Translations under genes and position numbers: made by a program
Part shown: one piece after another, positions 1-5,110 of the stretch
Numbering within the stretch: the stretch's first letter is position 1
Layout of the letters: each line of letters starts with the position of its first letter
Assembly (NCBI GenBank): GCA_947177845.1
Contig: CAMWVZ010000083.1
Location: forward strand, 1 to 5,110
Length of the DNA stretch: 5,110 nucleotides
Origin: an uncultured Bacteroidales bacterium
Lineage (GTDB): Bacteria; Bacteroidota; Bacteroidia; Bacteroidales; P3
Direction: 5' to 3'
Notes under the pieces: generated by a model
Told to the model about the DNA's origin: nothing
The model's database searches: none
Seen by the model: the letters and a program-made list of their open reading frames with translations, nothing else

Positions 1-568
1 AGAAGTAGGCCACCAAAAGGTATTTGTAGAAATGTTCCAGATGATAAGGATTCAGGAAACGGTTTTCGCTGTTGTTGGAAACCGAACCCAACAGCTCCGC
101 CTTCGTTTTCTTGTCGAGCGAACGGTAGCTCAGTTTCAAGGCATCGTTGGAGTTTCCGCATTCATCCCATAAGGAATACGCTATATAACGTCCGTCTTCA
201 TACACCAAGGCCATGCGGCCCACCTTCACTTGAAAACGCTGGGCGAAGTCGGCAAAGAAATAGGCTTGCCCCACGCCGAAACCGGGATTGTGGGCGCTGC
301 CGGAGGAACCCCAGATGCGTCCGTCTTCCAGTTGCACGAAAAATCCCATGTTCTTATTCGTGTAATCGAGGATGAGGCGCGTGCGTTGCCCCACCCAAAA
401 CACACCGTGCTGGGATTTATTCAACAAACCCCTGTAACCATGCGAATATAGGCCGCGTTCGCGGATTTCACCACGGAGAATAAAATGACTGCCCTCGGCT
501 TGAGACCGGGGGCAGTTGAAGACAAGGAGGGTCAGCAGACCTATCCCTGCAAGAATTTTTTTTGTCAA
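1..568 (-). CDS. Alginate-export-like outer-membrane beta-barrel protein, N-terminal part (runs off the left edge)
   Basis: Translating the minus strand from 568 gives 189 open codons that continue past base 1. Residues 1-24 look like a Sec signal peptide: TKK, then a hydrophobic run ILAGIGLLTLLVF, with a likely cleavage after S-Q-A (22-24). The mature part matches my memory of the alginate export family (porin-like barrels of about 400-450 residues): QRTRL at 61-65, GFFVQLEDGRIWG at 75-87, and FQVKVGRMALVYEDGR at 112-127 followed by SNDALKLSY at 140-148. These aromatic-rich alternating strands suit a barrel that exports or takes up a substrate across the outer membrane; the substrate is unknown and alginate itself is not implied. 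No in-frame ATG occurs before residue 74, and an in-frame stop lies about eight codons upstream of 568, so TTG at 568-566 is the best start. It lies 11 bases after the preceding FKBP gene, suggesting co-transcription. The family call is fairly firm; the start is less so. Confidence 0.7.
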   Translation of the reverse strand, partial: MTKKILAGIGLLTLLVFNCPRSQAEGSHFILRGEIRERGLYSHGYRGLLNKSQHGVFWVGQRTRLILDYTNKNMGFFVQLEDGRIWGSSGSAHNPGFGVGQAYFFADFAQRFQVKVGRMALVYEDGRYIAYSLWDECGNSNDALKLSYRSLDKKTKAELLGSVSNNSENRFLNPYHLEHFYKYLLVAYF

Positions 569-579
569 GAAACCCAGTT

Positions 580-1449
580 TTATCGGATGTCAACCAATTC
601 GATTTCGAACACAAGGGTGGTGAAAGCGGGAAGATCCTCGCTCACCGGACGCGGACCGTAGGCCAAGTCGAAGGGAATAATCACCGTGGCCTTGCTGCCC
701 TTGTTCATCTTGAGCACCGCCATATCGAAGCCGGGAATCATCTGACCCACACCGGCACGGAACGTCATGGGTTCGTAGGTACGGCCGGGCATGAGCATGT
801 CGTTGGCCTTGGCGATTTCTTCGAGGTTGGTGTCGAAGATTTTGCCGTCCAGACGTTTGCCTACATAATTCACCGACACTTCCTGACCTTGTTCCACCAC
901 TTTGCCCGTGCCTTTCTTGGTCTGAATGAAATACAAACCGTTTTCGTCGGGTTGCGCTGTGAGGTTGTTTTCGGCGAGATATTTCTCGATGGCGGGCGTT
1001 TCGTTCTGACGGGCTTCGGCCATGGCGAGCATCTCTTCCTGTTGCAGTTCTTCTTCGGTGTAGAGTTTATTCACCTTAATCGAATAAACCATATAGTCCT
1101 TCACGAAATCGGGCATACCGCCGCCCATGTATTTGACAAGCGAATCCACGGCTACATAGAACACCGCGCTGTCGCCTTCGTGCAGTTTGAGGAAGCCTTC
1201 GTTGAGGTCGCCGGGATAGATCGATTCGGAAATCTGGAAGATTTTTTCGGATTGATCCAATGCGAAGAGCACCGAGTCGCTGCTGGAAAGCGTGAGCGTG
1301 CCTTCGATGATGTCGCCCATTTGAGCGGCACGGCCATTGCCTTTTTCCAAGATTTTATACTTCAAACCGTTTTCGGTCTTCGTGCCGCAGGCGCTGCATA
1401 CCAACAGCGTCGAGGCCAACATCATTCCTAACCAAAGAGTCTTTTTCAT
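580..1449 (-). CDS. Two-domain FKBP-type peptidyl-prolyl cis-trans isomerase, probable lipoprotein
   Basis: This 289-residue protein should catalyse cis-trans isomerisation of proline peptide bonds in the cell envelope. Residues 1-21 form a lipoprotein-like signal (MKK, hydrophobic core, S-A-C with Cys21 as the probable lipidated residue; Cys18 is less suitable). Residues about 28-128 resemble a degenerate FKBP fold (GDIIEGTLTL, LNEGFLKLHEGDSAVFYV). A charged, probably helical linker follows at about 131-162. Residues about 170-289 are a canonical FKBP domain. By alignment to human FKBP12 from memory, the pocket residues are kept: Tyr195, Phe205-Asp206, Phe230, Met237-Ile238, Phe241 (Trp59 in FKBP12), Tyr264 and Phe281. 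The ATG at 1449 is chosen because it begins the signal peptide; the open frame continues to 1698, but that extension overlaps the upstream gene and is not protein-like. No acidic surface-export signal follows Cys21, so a periplasm-facing anchor is likely. No Shine-Dalgarno sequence is visible. Confidence 0.88.
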   Translation of the reverse strand: MKKTLWLGMMLASTLLVCSACGTKTENGLKYKILEKGNGRAAQMGDIIEGTLTLSSSDSVLFALDQSEKIFQISESIYPGDLNEGFLKLHEGDSAVFYVAVDSLVKYMGGGMPDFVKDYMVYSIKVNKLYTEEELQQEEMLAMAEARQNETPAIEKYLAENNLTAQPDENGLYFIQTKKGTGKVVEQGQEVSVNYVGKRLDGKIFDTNLEEIAKANDMLMPGRTYEPMTFRAGVGQMIPGFDMAVLKMNKGSKATVIIPFDLAYGPRPVSEDLPAFTTLVFEIELVDIR

Positions 1450-1464
1450 TGTTTTATGCTTTTT

Positions 1465-1494
1465 AAATTTTAATCGTTTCCGACTGCGTGCAAA
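1465..1494 (-). promoter_or_regulatory. Weak internal promoter candidate before the two-domain FKBP gene
   Basis: The 50-base gap between the two FKBP genes is the longest inside the operon and AT-rich. On the minus strand it has TTTG at 1494-1491, then 18 bases, then TAAAATTT at 1472-1465, which misses the TAnnTTTG consensus at two positions. It could give separate expression of the last two genes. No hairpin terminator is visible in this gap. Confidence 0.2.
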
Positions 1495-1499
1495 TTTCG

Positions 1500-2057
1500 T
1501 TAAATTTTGGGTTCCACCAAAACCTCCACCACCTCGAGGTCGTAGAGCAGGGTGGCGCGGGGCGGTATGTCGGTGCCGTTGCCCGAGAAGCCGTAGGCTA
1601 AATGCGAGGGCAGGATGAAGCGGGCCTTGTTGCCTTTCTTGAGCATTGTCAACGCCTCGGAAAGGCCCGCCGTCATTTCGCTCTTCCCTAAAATCCATGT
1701 GCGGGGCTTGTCTTCCGTATATTCTTCAAGGAGCGCACCGTTCAGAAGCCGCAATGTATAGACGGCTTTCACGGCATTGCCATATTCCACTTCCGGCGCA
1801 CCTGCGGGGGCTTCCCCGTAGATTTCGTACCACAGCCCCGTGCCGCTCTGTTGCATGTCCCAACCGCTCCGCGCCACAAAAGCTTCGATACTCTCCATTT
1901 CCTGTTTCACCGAAATGGCCTGTGCGGCGGTAAGGTCCACCTGTTGCGGGCGGGCGGCCGCGCCGGCCTGCTCCACGCGATACACCTTGCGGCAACTTGT
2001 TGTGCCTGCCGCCAGCAAGCAGACCGCCAGAAGCGCGGCCGCCCGCCCGCTCCACAT
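1500..2057 (-). CDS. GldI-like FKBP-type peptidyl-prolyl isomerase, probable lipoprotein
   Basis: This 185-residue protein has a signal sequence (hydrophobic 6-18) ending in T-T-S-C, with Cys22 the probable lipidated residue, then a spacer and one FKBP domain at about 90-180. The C-terminal half is typical (LTMLKKGNKARFILPSHLAYG at 136-156, IPPRATLLYDLEV at 164-176), and the whole resembles GldI, the isomerase linked to gliding motility in flavobacteria; outside gliding species such proteins are general envelope isomerases or chaperones. The pocket is altered by my alignment to FKBP12: Phe36-Asp37 become Leu110-Glu111 and Trp59 becomes Leu132, while Tyr155 (Tyr82) is kept, so isomerase activity may be weak. 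The ATG at 2057 gives a clean signal peptide and has ATAGGA 8 bases upstream; a TTG at 2081 overlapping the previous stop is an alternative. The gene starts 16 bases after the DHH gene and is followed by a second FKBP gene. Confidence 0.85.
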   Translation of the reverse strand: MWSGRAAALLAVCLLAAGTTSCRKVYRVEQAGAAARPQQVDLTAAQAISVKQEMESIEAFVARSGWDMQQSGTGLWYEIYGEAPAGAPEVEYGNAVKAVYTLRLLNGALLEEYTEDKPRTWILGKSEMTAGLSEALTMLKKGNKARFILPSHLAYGFSGNGTDIPPRATLLYDLEVVEVLVEPKI

Positions 2058-2073
2058 CACAAATTTCCTATGC

Positions 2074-3174
2074 TTATTCAAAATCTTCGGGGAGTAGGTG
2101 AGGTTCGATATGTTCTTTATAAAACTGCGGCAACACGGCTTCGAACTTGGCCAGCACAGCTTCCAAGGATTCGGTGGACATGGCGCCCGCCGCATTCTTG
2201 TGCCCGCCGCCGTTAAAGTGTTCCTTCGCAAAGATATTCACATCGACACCTCCTTGCGAACGGAACGACATGCGCACACGCGAATCGCGTTGCGTGAAGA
2301 AAGCCGCGAACCGTATGCCCGCGATGCTCAGGCCGTAGTTCACGATTCCTTCGGTGTCGCCCGACTGATAGTTGTATTTCCGCAGTTCGGCATCGCTCAG
2401 ATACATATAGGCGGTGTGATATTCGGGCTTCACAATCAATCGTTCACCCAAACAACAACCCAACAGGCGGGTGCGGCTCTCCGAGAAATTGTCGAAGATG
2501 CGCTGATGCACCTTCACCGTGTCGAGACCTTTGGAAATGAGGTCGGCAATGGCGGAAAACAACTCCTGATGCGCGCAGGAATAGCTGAACGAGCCTGTGT
2601 CGGTGCTGATGCCCGCATAGAGGCATTCGGCCGTGTGCACGTCGATGCGCGAGGGGTCGAGTTCGGCTTGGAACACGTGGTAGAGCAGTTCGCAGGTGGA
2701 GCTGACCGTGGTGTCGGAGAAACCCAAGTCGAAATCGCTCCATGTCGGTTCCAGATGATGGTCGATGAGGATGCGCCGCACCTGTTTGGCACGCAACACG
2801 GGAGCAAGGGCTTCGGTGCGTCCCAAACGATTGAAATCGAGTACGCAAAGCAGGTCGCAAGCCTCCACCATACGCTTCACCTCCTCGGGGTGGTTGGCGA
2901 AGTTGCGCACCTTGCGGTCGGTGTCCATCCACAGGAGGTTGCGGGCGCAACCGTTGGGATAAATCACCGAAGCGTTCTTTCCCGAAATCTTCAGGTAGCG
3001 GTATAACGCCTGTGTGGAGCCCACCGCATCGCCGTCGGGGTTCTGATGCCCCACAATCAGGATGTTTTGCGCCTCGTCAAAAACATTCTTCAAGGTCAAT
3101 TTCTCTTGGCCGGGTTTGTGGTAAACCTTGCACGAAGGCCGGCCGGGCAGTTGAGTAAAAGAAATTGTGTTCAT
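2074..3174 (-). CDS. DHH/DHHA1 family phosphoesterase, NrnA-type (oligoribonuclease / pAp phosphatase-like)
   Basis: This 366-residue cytoplasmic protein carries the full motif set of DHH phosphoesterases that use divalent metal ions: HQNPDGDAVGS at 43-53, the aspartate of VLDFNRLGRT at 111-120, the namesake Asp-His-His at 138-140, and GISTDTGSFSYS at 188-199. The C-terminal DHHA1 substrate-binding domain shows GGGHKNAAG at 322-330. Family members of this layout (about 310-340 residues) degrade short oligoribonucleotides to mononucleotides and dephosphorylate 3'-phosphoadenosine 5'-phosphate; some hydrolyse cyclic-di-AMP or its linear product pApA. I cannot choose among these substrates from sequence alone. 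About 25 extra residues precede the usual core, but no later Met occurs before residue 83, so the ATG at 3174 is kept. It begins 10 bases after the transglutaminase-like gene and ends 16 bases before the GldI-like gene. All catalytic motifs appear intact, so the enzyme is probably active. Confidence 0.92.
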   Translation of the reverse strand: MNTISFTQLPGRPSCKVYHKPGQEKLTLKNVFDEAQNILIVGHQNPDGDAVGSTQALYRYLKISGKNASVIYPNGCARNLLWMDTDRKVRNFANHPEEVKRMVEACDLLCVLDFNRLGRTEALAPVLRAKQVRRILIDHHLEPTWSDFDLGFSDTTVSSTCELLYHVFQAELDPSRIDVHTAECLYAGISTDTGSFSYSCAHQELFSAIADLISKGLDTVKVHQRIFDNFSESRTRLLGCCLGERLIVKPEYHTAYMYLSDAELRKYNYQSGDTEGIVNYGLSIAGIRFAAFFTQRDSRVRMSFRSQGGVDVNIFAKEHFNGGGHKNAAGAMSTESLEAVLAKFEAVLPQFYKEHIEPHLLPEDFE

Positions 3175-3184
3175 AACTTGCAGA

Positions 3185-4105
3185 TTAAGACCAATCGCCT
3201 TCGCCGAGATTGTCTCCGGGTTGGGGTGAAAACGCCGCGCTCAAGGGCGACGACCCCAAGCAGAGGTGCAGTTTGCGGGCGGTATCTTTTTTGAAGTCTT
3301 CTTTCTCGTTGAGGTTTACCATGAGAAAAAGAAGCTTGACGTAGTCTTGCAGGGCTTGCAGGGTATTGCAAAGCTGAATCTGTGTTTTCTGCGAGAAAAC
3401 CGGTTCCAAGTCCATGCGGTGCACCATGGCGCCGCGTTGGGTGATGTCGATGCAGAAGCGCACATCGTCTTTGTTGGGCAGGGAAATATCGGTGGTGCAG
3501 GCCAACAGGTTCACAATGGGCAGGTTGAAGAGGAACACGGGAATTCGGTTGCGTTGCGCCAAGTAGTGGTAGACCAACGCCAACGCCCGCTCGTTGCCTT
3601 GCCGTCTGTGCAGGAGATTGGGCAGGAAAAAGTCGGCGAAACTGTAGGCTTCGGTGAGTTTCTTGCCTAACGAAAACCCGCAGATGTTGAAGAAGAAGTT
3701 GTTGTAGCGGGCGAGGGTATTGCGCAGGTAGGTGGACGAATCGAGCAGCTGCCAGCCGTCGCCGAAAAGACTGTTGAAGGCGTCGCGCACCTCCGTCCAT
3801 TCCAAGTTGGGGTAAAAAGCTTTGGAAATCAAGTAGAAGCCGCGCAATAAATCGGGCTCCTCCTCGGCTTTCCATGCCGTGAGTTCGCGGCAGACGCCGT
3901 CCACCCGCAGGGTGTTGAGCAAATCCTGCAAGCGTTGGCATTCCACCTCGTCCGTGGCATGGCGCAAAGCTTCGTCCACGAAAGGAATGGCCTCGTCGCC
4001 CACTTCCAGCAAGGCTTCACGGAATTTTCCGTAAAACTCCGGATCGGGTTCGTTCATCATCCCCACCAAAGCCCGGATGTTGTTTTCTCGGCTGCTATCG
4101 CTCAT
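3185..4105 (-). CDS. SirB1/transglutaminase-core-2-like protein of unknown function
   Basis: This 306-residue protein has no signal peptide and is probably cytoplasmic. Residues about 8-75 are helical and HEAT-like (PDPEFYGKFREALLEVGDEAIPFVDEAL at 20-47). Residues about 87-265 resemble the SirB1/transglutaminase-core-2 fold: LISKAFYPNLEW at 92-103, NNFFFNICGFS at 135-145, and LLHRRQGNERALALVYHYLAQRNRIPVFLFNLP at 164-196, matching the family pattern of an RRG-like turn followed by a long helix and a strand. Relatives usually have a conserved P-x-H-F after this strand; here LPIVNLLAC (195-203) has no His, so any hydrolase-type chemistry is doubtful. A later segment, CIDITQRGAMV at 218-228, matches the family's 'F/I-D-p-f-x-x-G' stretch. 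The C-terminal 22 residues are low-complexity. The role of this family is not established. The ATG at 4105 has GGAG 5 bases upstream. The gene sits between a uridine phosphorylase and a DHH phosphoesterase with short gaps. Family assignment is from remembered patterns and is moderate. Confidence 0.65.
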   Translation of the reverse strand: MSDSSRENNIRALVGMMNEPDPEFYGKFREALLEVGDEAIPFVDEALRHATDEVECQRLQDLLNTLRVDGVCRELTAWKAEEEPDLLRGFYLISKAFYPNLEWTEVRDAFNSLFGDGWQLLDSSTYLRNTLARYNNFFFNICGFSLGKKLTEAYSFADFFLPNLLHRRQGNERALALVYHYLAQRNRIPVFLFNLPIVNLLACTTDISLPNKDDVRFCIDITQRGAMVHRMDLEPVFSQKTQIQLCNTLQALQDYVKLLFLMVNLNEKEDFKKDTARKLHLCLGSSPLSAAFSPQPGDNLGEGDWS

Positions 4106-4110
4106 GACGG

Positions 4111-4114
4111 CTCC
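4111..4114 (-). promoter_or_regulatory. Shine-Dalgarno-like GGAG before the transglutaminase-like gene
   Basis: The minus strand reads GGAG five bases upstream of the ATG at 4105, inside the 17-base gap after the phosphorylase stop codon. It supports this start and translation from a shared transcript. Confidence 0.55.
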
Positions 4115-4122
4115 GCGCGGAA

Positions 4123-4998
4123 TTATTTGGTAAGACGTTCGGTCACCACCTCAATCAACGACTCCACATAGGGGTGGTAGTCTTTGCTGAAAGTCATGGT
4201 GCGGCGGTTGGCAATCAACACGCACACGGTGAGGCAGTTGTGCCCCATGGCGCGCCCCAGTCCGTAGAGGGCCGAGGTTTCCATTTCCATATTGCTGATG
4301 CGGTTTCCTTTATAGTCGAAGGTCTCCAAACGTTCGTTCTGTTCGGGGAAGCGCAGGGGAAGGTTCACCACACGGCCCTGCGGAGCAAAGAAACCGGGAG
4401 CGGTGGCGGTGATGCCTTTGTGCATGTCGAAGCCCACCTTGTCCATTAAATTCTGCGAGCATTCCACAATATAGGGGTGTGCGAAGTCGGAGGGCAGTTT
4501 CATGTGCGCGTCGAAAGCCTGCATCATCTCTTTCTCGTAGAGGTTTTCGGGCACCACATAATAGTTGAGCAGGCCGTCGAAGCCCAAACCGTATTGCGAA
4601 GCGCAGAAGGTGTTTACCTCGTATTCGGCCTGAAAGCTGCCGCTGGTGCCCAAGCGCACCAAGTTCAGGGCGGTGTGTTTGTCCTTGCGCACGCGGTTCT
4701 TGAGATCCACATTCACAAGTGCGTCCAATTCGTTGAGTACGATGTCGATATTGTCCGTACCCATGCCGGTGGAGAGGACGGTGATGGGGGTGCCGTTGAG
4801 CACACCCGTATGAGTAACCAGTTCGCGGTTCTGCACTTTCACGTCCACGCGGTCGAAGTGGCGCGAAACCACGGGAACACGGCCGGGGTCGCCCACCAAA
4901 ATCACGTTGGGGGCGAGCTGCTCGGGTTGCAGGCGGAGGTGATAGATGCTGCCGTCGGGGTTGAGGGGCATTTCCGATGCCTCGATAATCTGTTTCAT
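4123..4998 (-). CDS. udp: Uridine phosphorylase (NP-I family nucleoside phosphorylase)
   Basis: This 291-residue cytoplasmic enzyme should convert uridine plus phosphate to uracil and ribose-1-phosphate in pyrimidine salvage. Phosphate-site motifs of the NP-I family are present: GDPGR at 36-40, STGMGTDN at 76-83 and RLGTSG at 115-120. The ribose-binding motif is EMETSALYG at 238-246 (E-M-E as in E. coli Udp). Two features favour uridine over purine nucleosides: Gln207-x-Arg209, which aligns with the uracil-binding Gln166-x-Arg168 of E. coli Udp, and ANRRT at 263-267 in place of the catalytic Asp segment of purine nucleoside phosphorylases. It is longer than E. coli Udp (253 residues), mostly through an extended N-terminus and extra loops between 95-112 and 130-180. 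The ATG at 4998 is supported by AAGGAG 5 bases upstream. It is the first gene of the minus-strand operon. Another nucleoside specificity within NP-I cannot be excluded. Confidence 0.87.
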   Translation of the reverse strand: MKQIIEASEMPLNPDGSIYHLRLQPEQLAPNVILVGDPGRVPVVSRHFDRVDVKVQNRELVTHTGVLNGTPITVLSTGMGTDNIDIVLNELDALVNVDLKNRVRKDKHTALNLVRLGTSGSFQAEYEVNTFCASQYGLGFDGLLNYYVVPENLYEKEMMQAFDAHMKLPSDFAHPYIVECSQNLMDKVGFDMHKGITATAPGFFAPQGRVVNLPLRFPEQNERLETFDYKGNRISNMEMETSALYGLGRAMGHNCLTVCVLIANRRTMTFSKDYHPYVESLIEVVTERLTK

Positions 4999-5003
4999 GT
5001 CTT

Positions 5004-5009
5004 CTCCTT
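5004..5009 (-). promoter_or_regulatory. Shine-Dalgarno sequence of the uridine phosphorylase gene
   Basis: The minus strand reads AAGGAG five bases before the ATG at 4998. It fixes the start of the first gene and is stronger than any other ribosome binding site in the window, where most genes lack one, as is usual in Bacteroidota. Confidence 0.75.
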
Positions 5010-5028
5010 TTTCAAAAAACGTAAACTG

Positions 5029-5055
5029 CGAAGATACGAATATTTATTTTTCAAA
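5029..5055 (-). promoter_or_regulatory. Candidate promoter of the minus-strand operon
   Basis: On the minus strand TATCTTCG lies at 5036-5029, one base off the -7 consensus TAnnTTTG, and ends 30 bases before the ATG at 4998. A TTTG lies at 5055-5052 but only 15 bases upstream of the -7 box, shorter than the usual 19 or so. The region is strongly AT-rich. This is the most likely place for the operon promoter, but the match is imperfect. Confidence 0.4.
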
Positions 5056-5070
5056 TTTTTTTTGCGAAAG

Positions 5071-5101
5071 TTTGCATTTTTAAAAAATCGCCGTATCTTT
5101 G
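5071..5101 (+). promoter_or_regulatory. Bacteroidota-type promoter for a divergent plus-strand gene outside the window
   Basis: TTTG at 5071-5074 and TATCTTTG at 5094-5101 are separated by exactly 19 bases. This matches the consensus of the Bacteroidota primary sigma factor (-33 TTTG, -7 TAnnTTTG). Transcription would start near 5106-5109 and read rightwards into a gene not included here. The gene it serves is unknown. Confidence 0.7.
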
Positions 5102-5110
5102 CACCCTCTT

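Noticed and set aside
230..451. Plus-strand open frame of 73 codons at the left end
   Set aside because: It is antisense to the alginate-export-like gene, which has family motifs; the short product has no features.
562..1431. Plus-strand open frame of 289 codons opposite the two-domain FKBP gene
   Set aside because: It is the antisense shadow of a clearly recognisable FKBP protein. It is rich in His and Phe in a way expected from reading Glu, Lys and Val codons backwards, and it shows no domain.
1450..1499. Possible terminator between the two FKBP genes
   Set aside because: The gap is AT-rich but I find no stem-loop with a following T-run on the minus strand.
1450..1698. Upstream extension of the two-domain FKBP reading frame
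   Set aside because: It overlaps the GldI-like gene and would bury the signal peptide behind 83 residues of Arg-, Pro- and Gly-rich out-of-frame translation.
2058..2231. Upstream extension of the GldI-like reading frame
   Set aside because: It lies within the DHH gene and would place non-protein-like sequence before the lipoprotein signal.
2098..3006. Plus-strand open frame of 302 codons opposite the DHH phosphoesterase
   Set aside because: The minus strand holds all DHH and DHHA1 motifs. The antisense product resembles no family and its openness follows from codon bias.
3171..3941. Minus-strand open frame of 256 codons in another frame of the transglutaminase-like gene
   Set aside because: Its product is rich in Arg, Gln, Pro and Leu with no recognisable domain. 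The alternative frame has a family match, a ribosome binding site and proper operon spacing.
1..5110. Mobile elements, CRISPR arrays, tRNA or rRNA genes, phage or defence genes
   Set aside because: I saw no repeat arrays, inverted-repeat ends, transposase or integrase motifs, or RNA gene patterns. Gene content and composition look uniform.

Overview
The window reads as a piece of a Bacteroidota chromosome, most likely order Bacteroidales. The evidence is a promoter of the Bacteroidota type (TTTG, 19 bases, TATCTTTG) at the right edge, two FKBP-type prolyl isomerases of the lipoprotein and GldI-like kinds common in that phylum, a transglutaminase-like protein of the layout seen in Bacteroidota, translation starts mostly without a Shine-Dalgarno sequence, and a moderately GC-rich coding composition (mid-50s percent by eye) next to a very AT-rich intergenic stretch. 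I cannot name a genus.

Layout: all six genes lie on the minus strand and read from right to left. In transcription order they are a uridine phosphorylase (4998-4123), a SirB1/transglutaminase-core-2-like protein of unknown role (4105-3185), a DHH/DHHA1 phosphoesterase of the NrnA type (3174-2074), a short GldI-like FKBP lipoprotein (2057-1500), a longer two-domain FKBP lipoprotein (1449-580), and the N-terminal part of an alginate-export-like outer-membrane beta-barrel (568 to beyond base 1). The last gene has no ATG start and was found by translating the left end directly. Gaps between genes are 17, 10, 16, 50 and 11 bases, so the set looks like one operon. The AT-rich stretch from 4999 to 5110 carries a clear plus-strand promoter for a gene outside the window and a weaker candidate promoter for this operon.

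How the genes may work together (inference): the phosphorylase and the DHH enzyme both fit salvage of short RNA and nucleosides in the cytoplasm. The two FKBP lipoproteins are envelope folding factors placed directly before a beta-barrel porin, whose folding they might assist. The transglutaminase-like protein has no assignable job and appears to have lost the histidine usual in its family. I see no mobile element, RNA gene, CRISPR array or defence system. The window looks like ordinary core chromosome with a few points worth checking.
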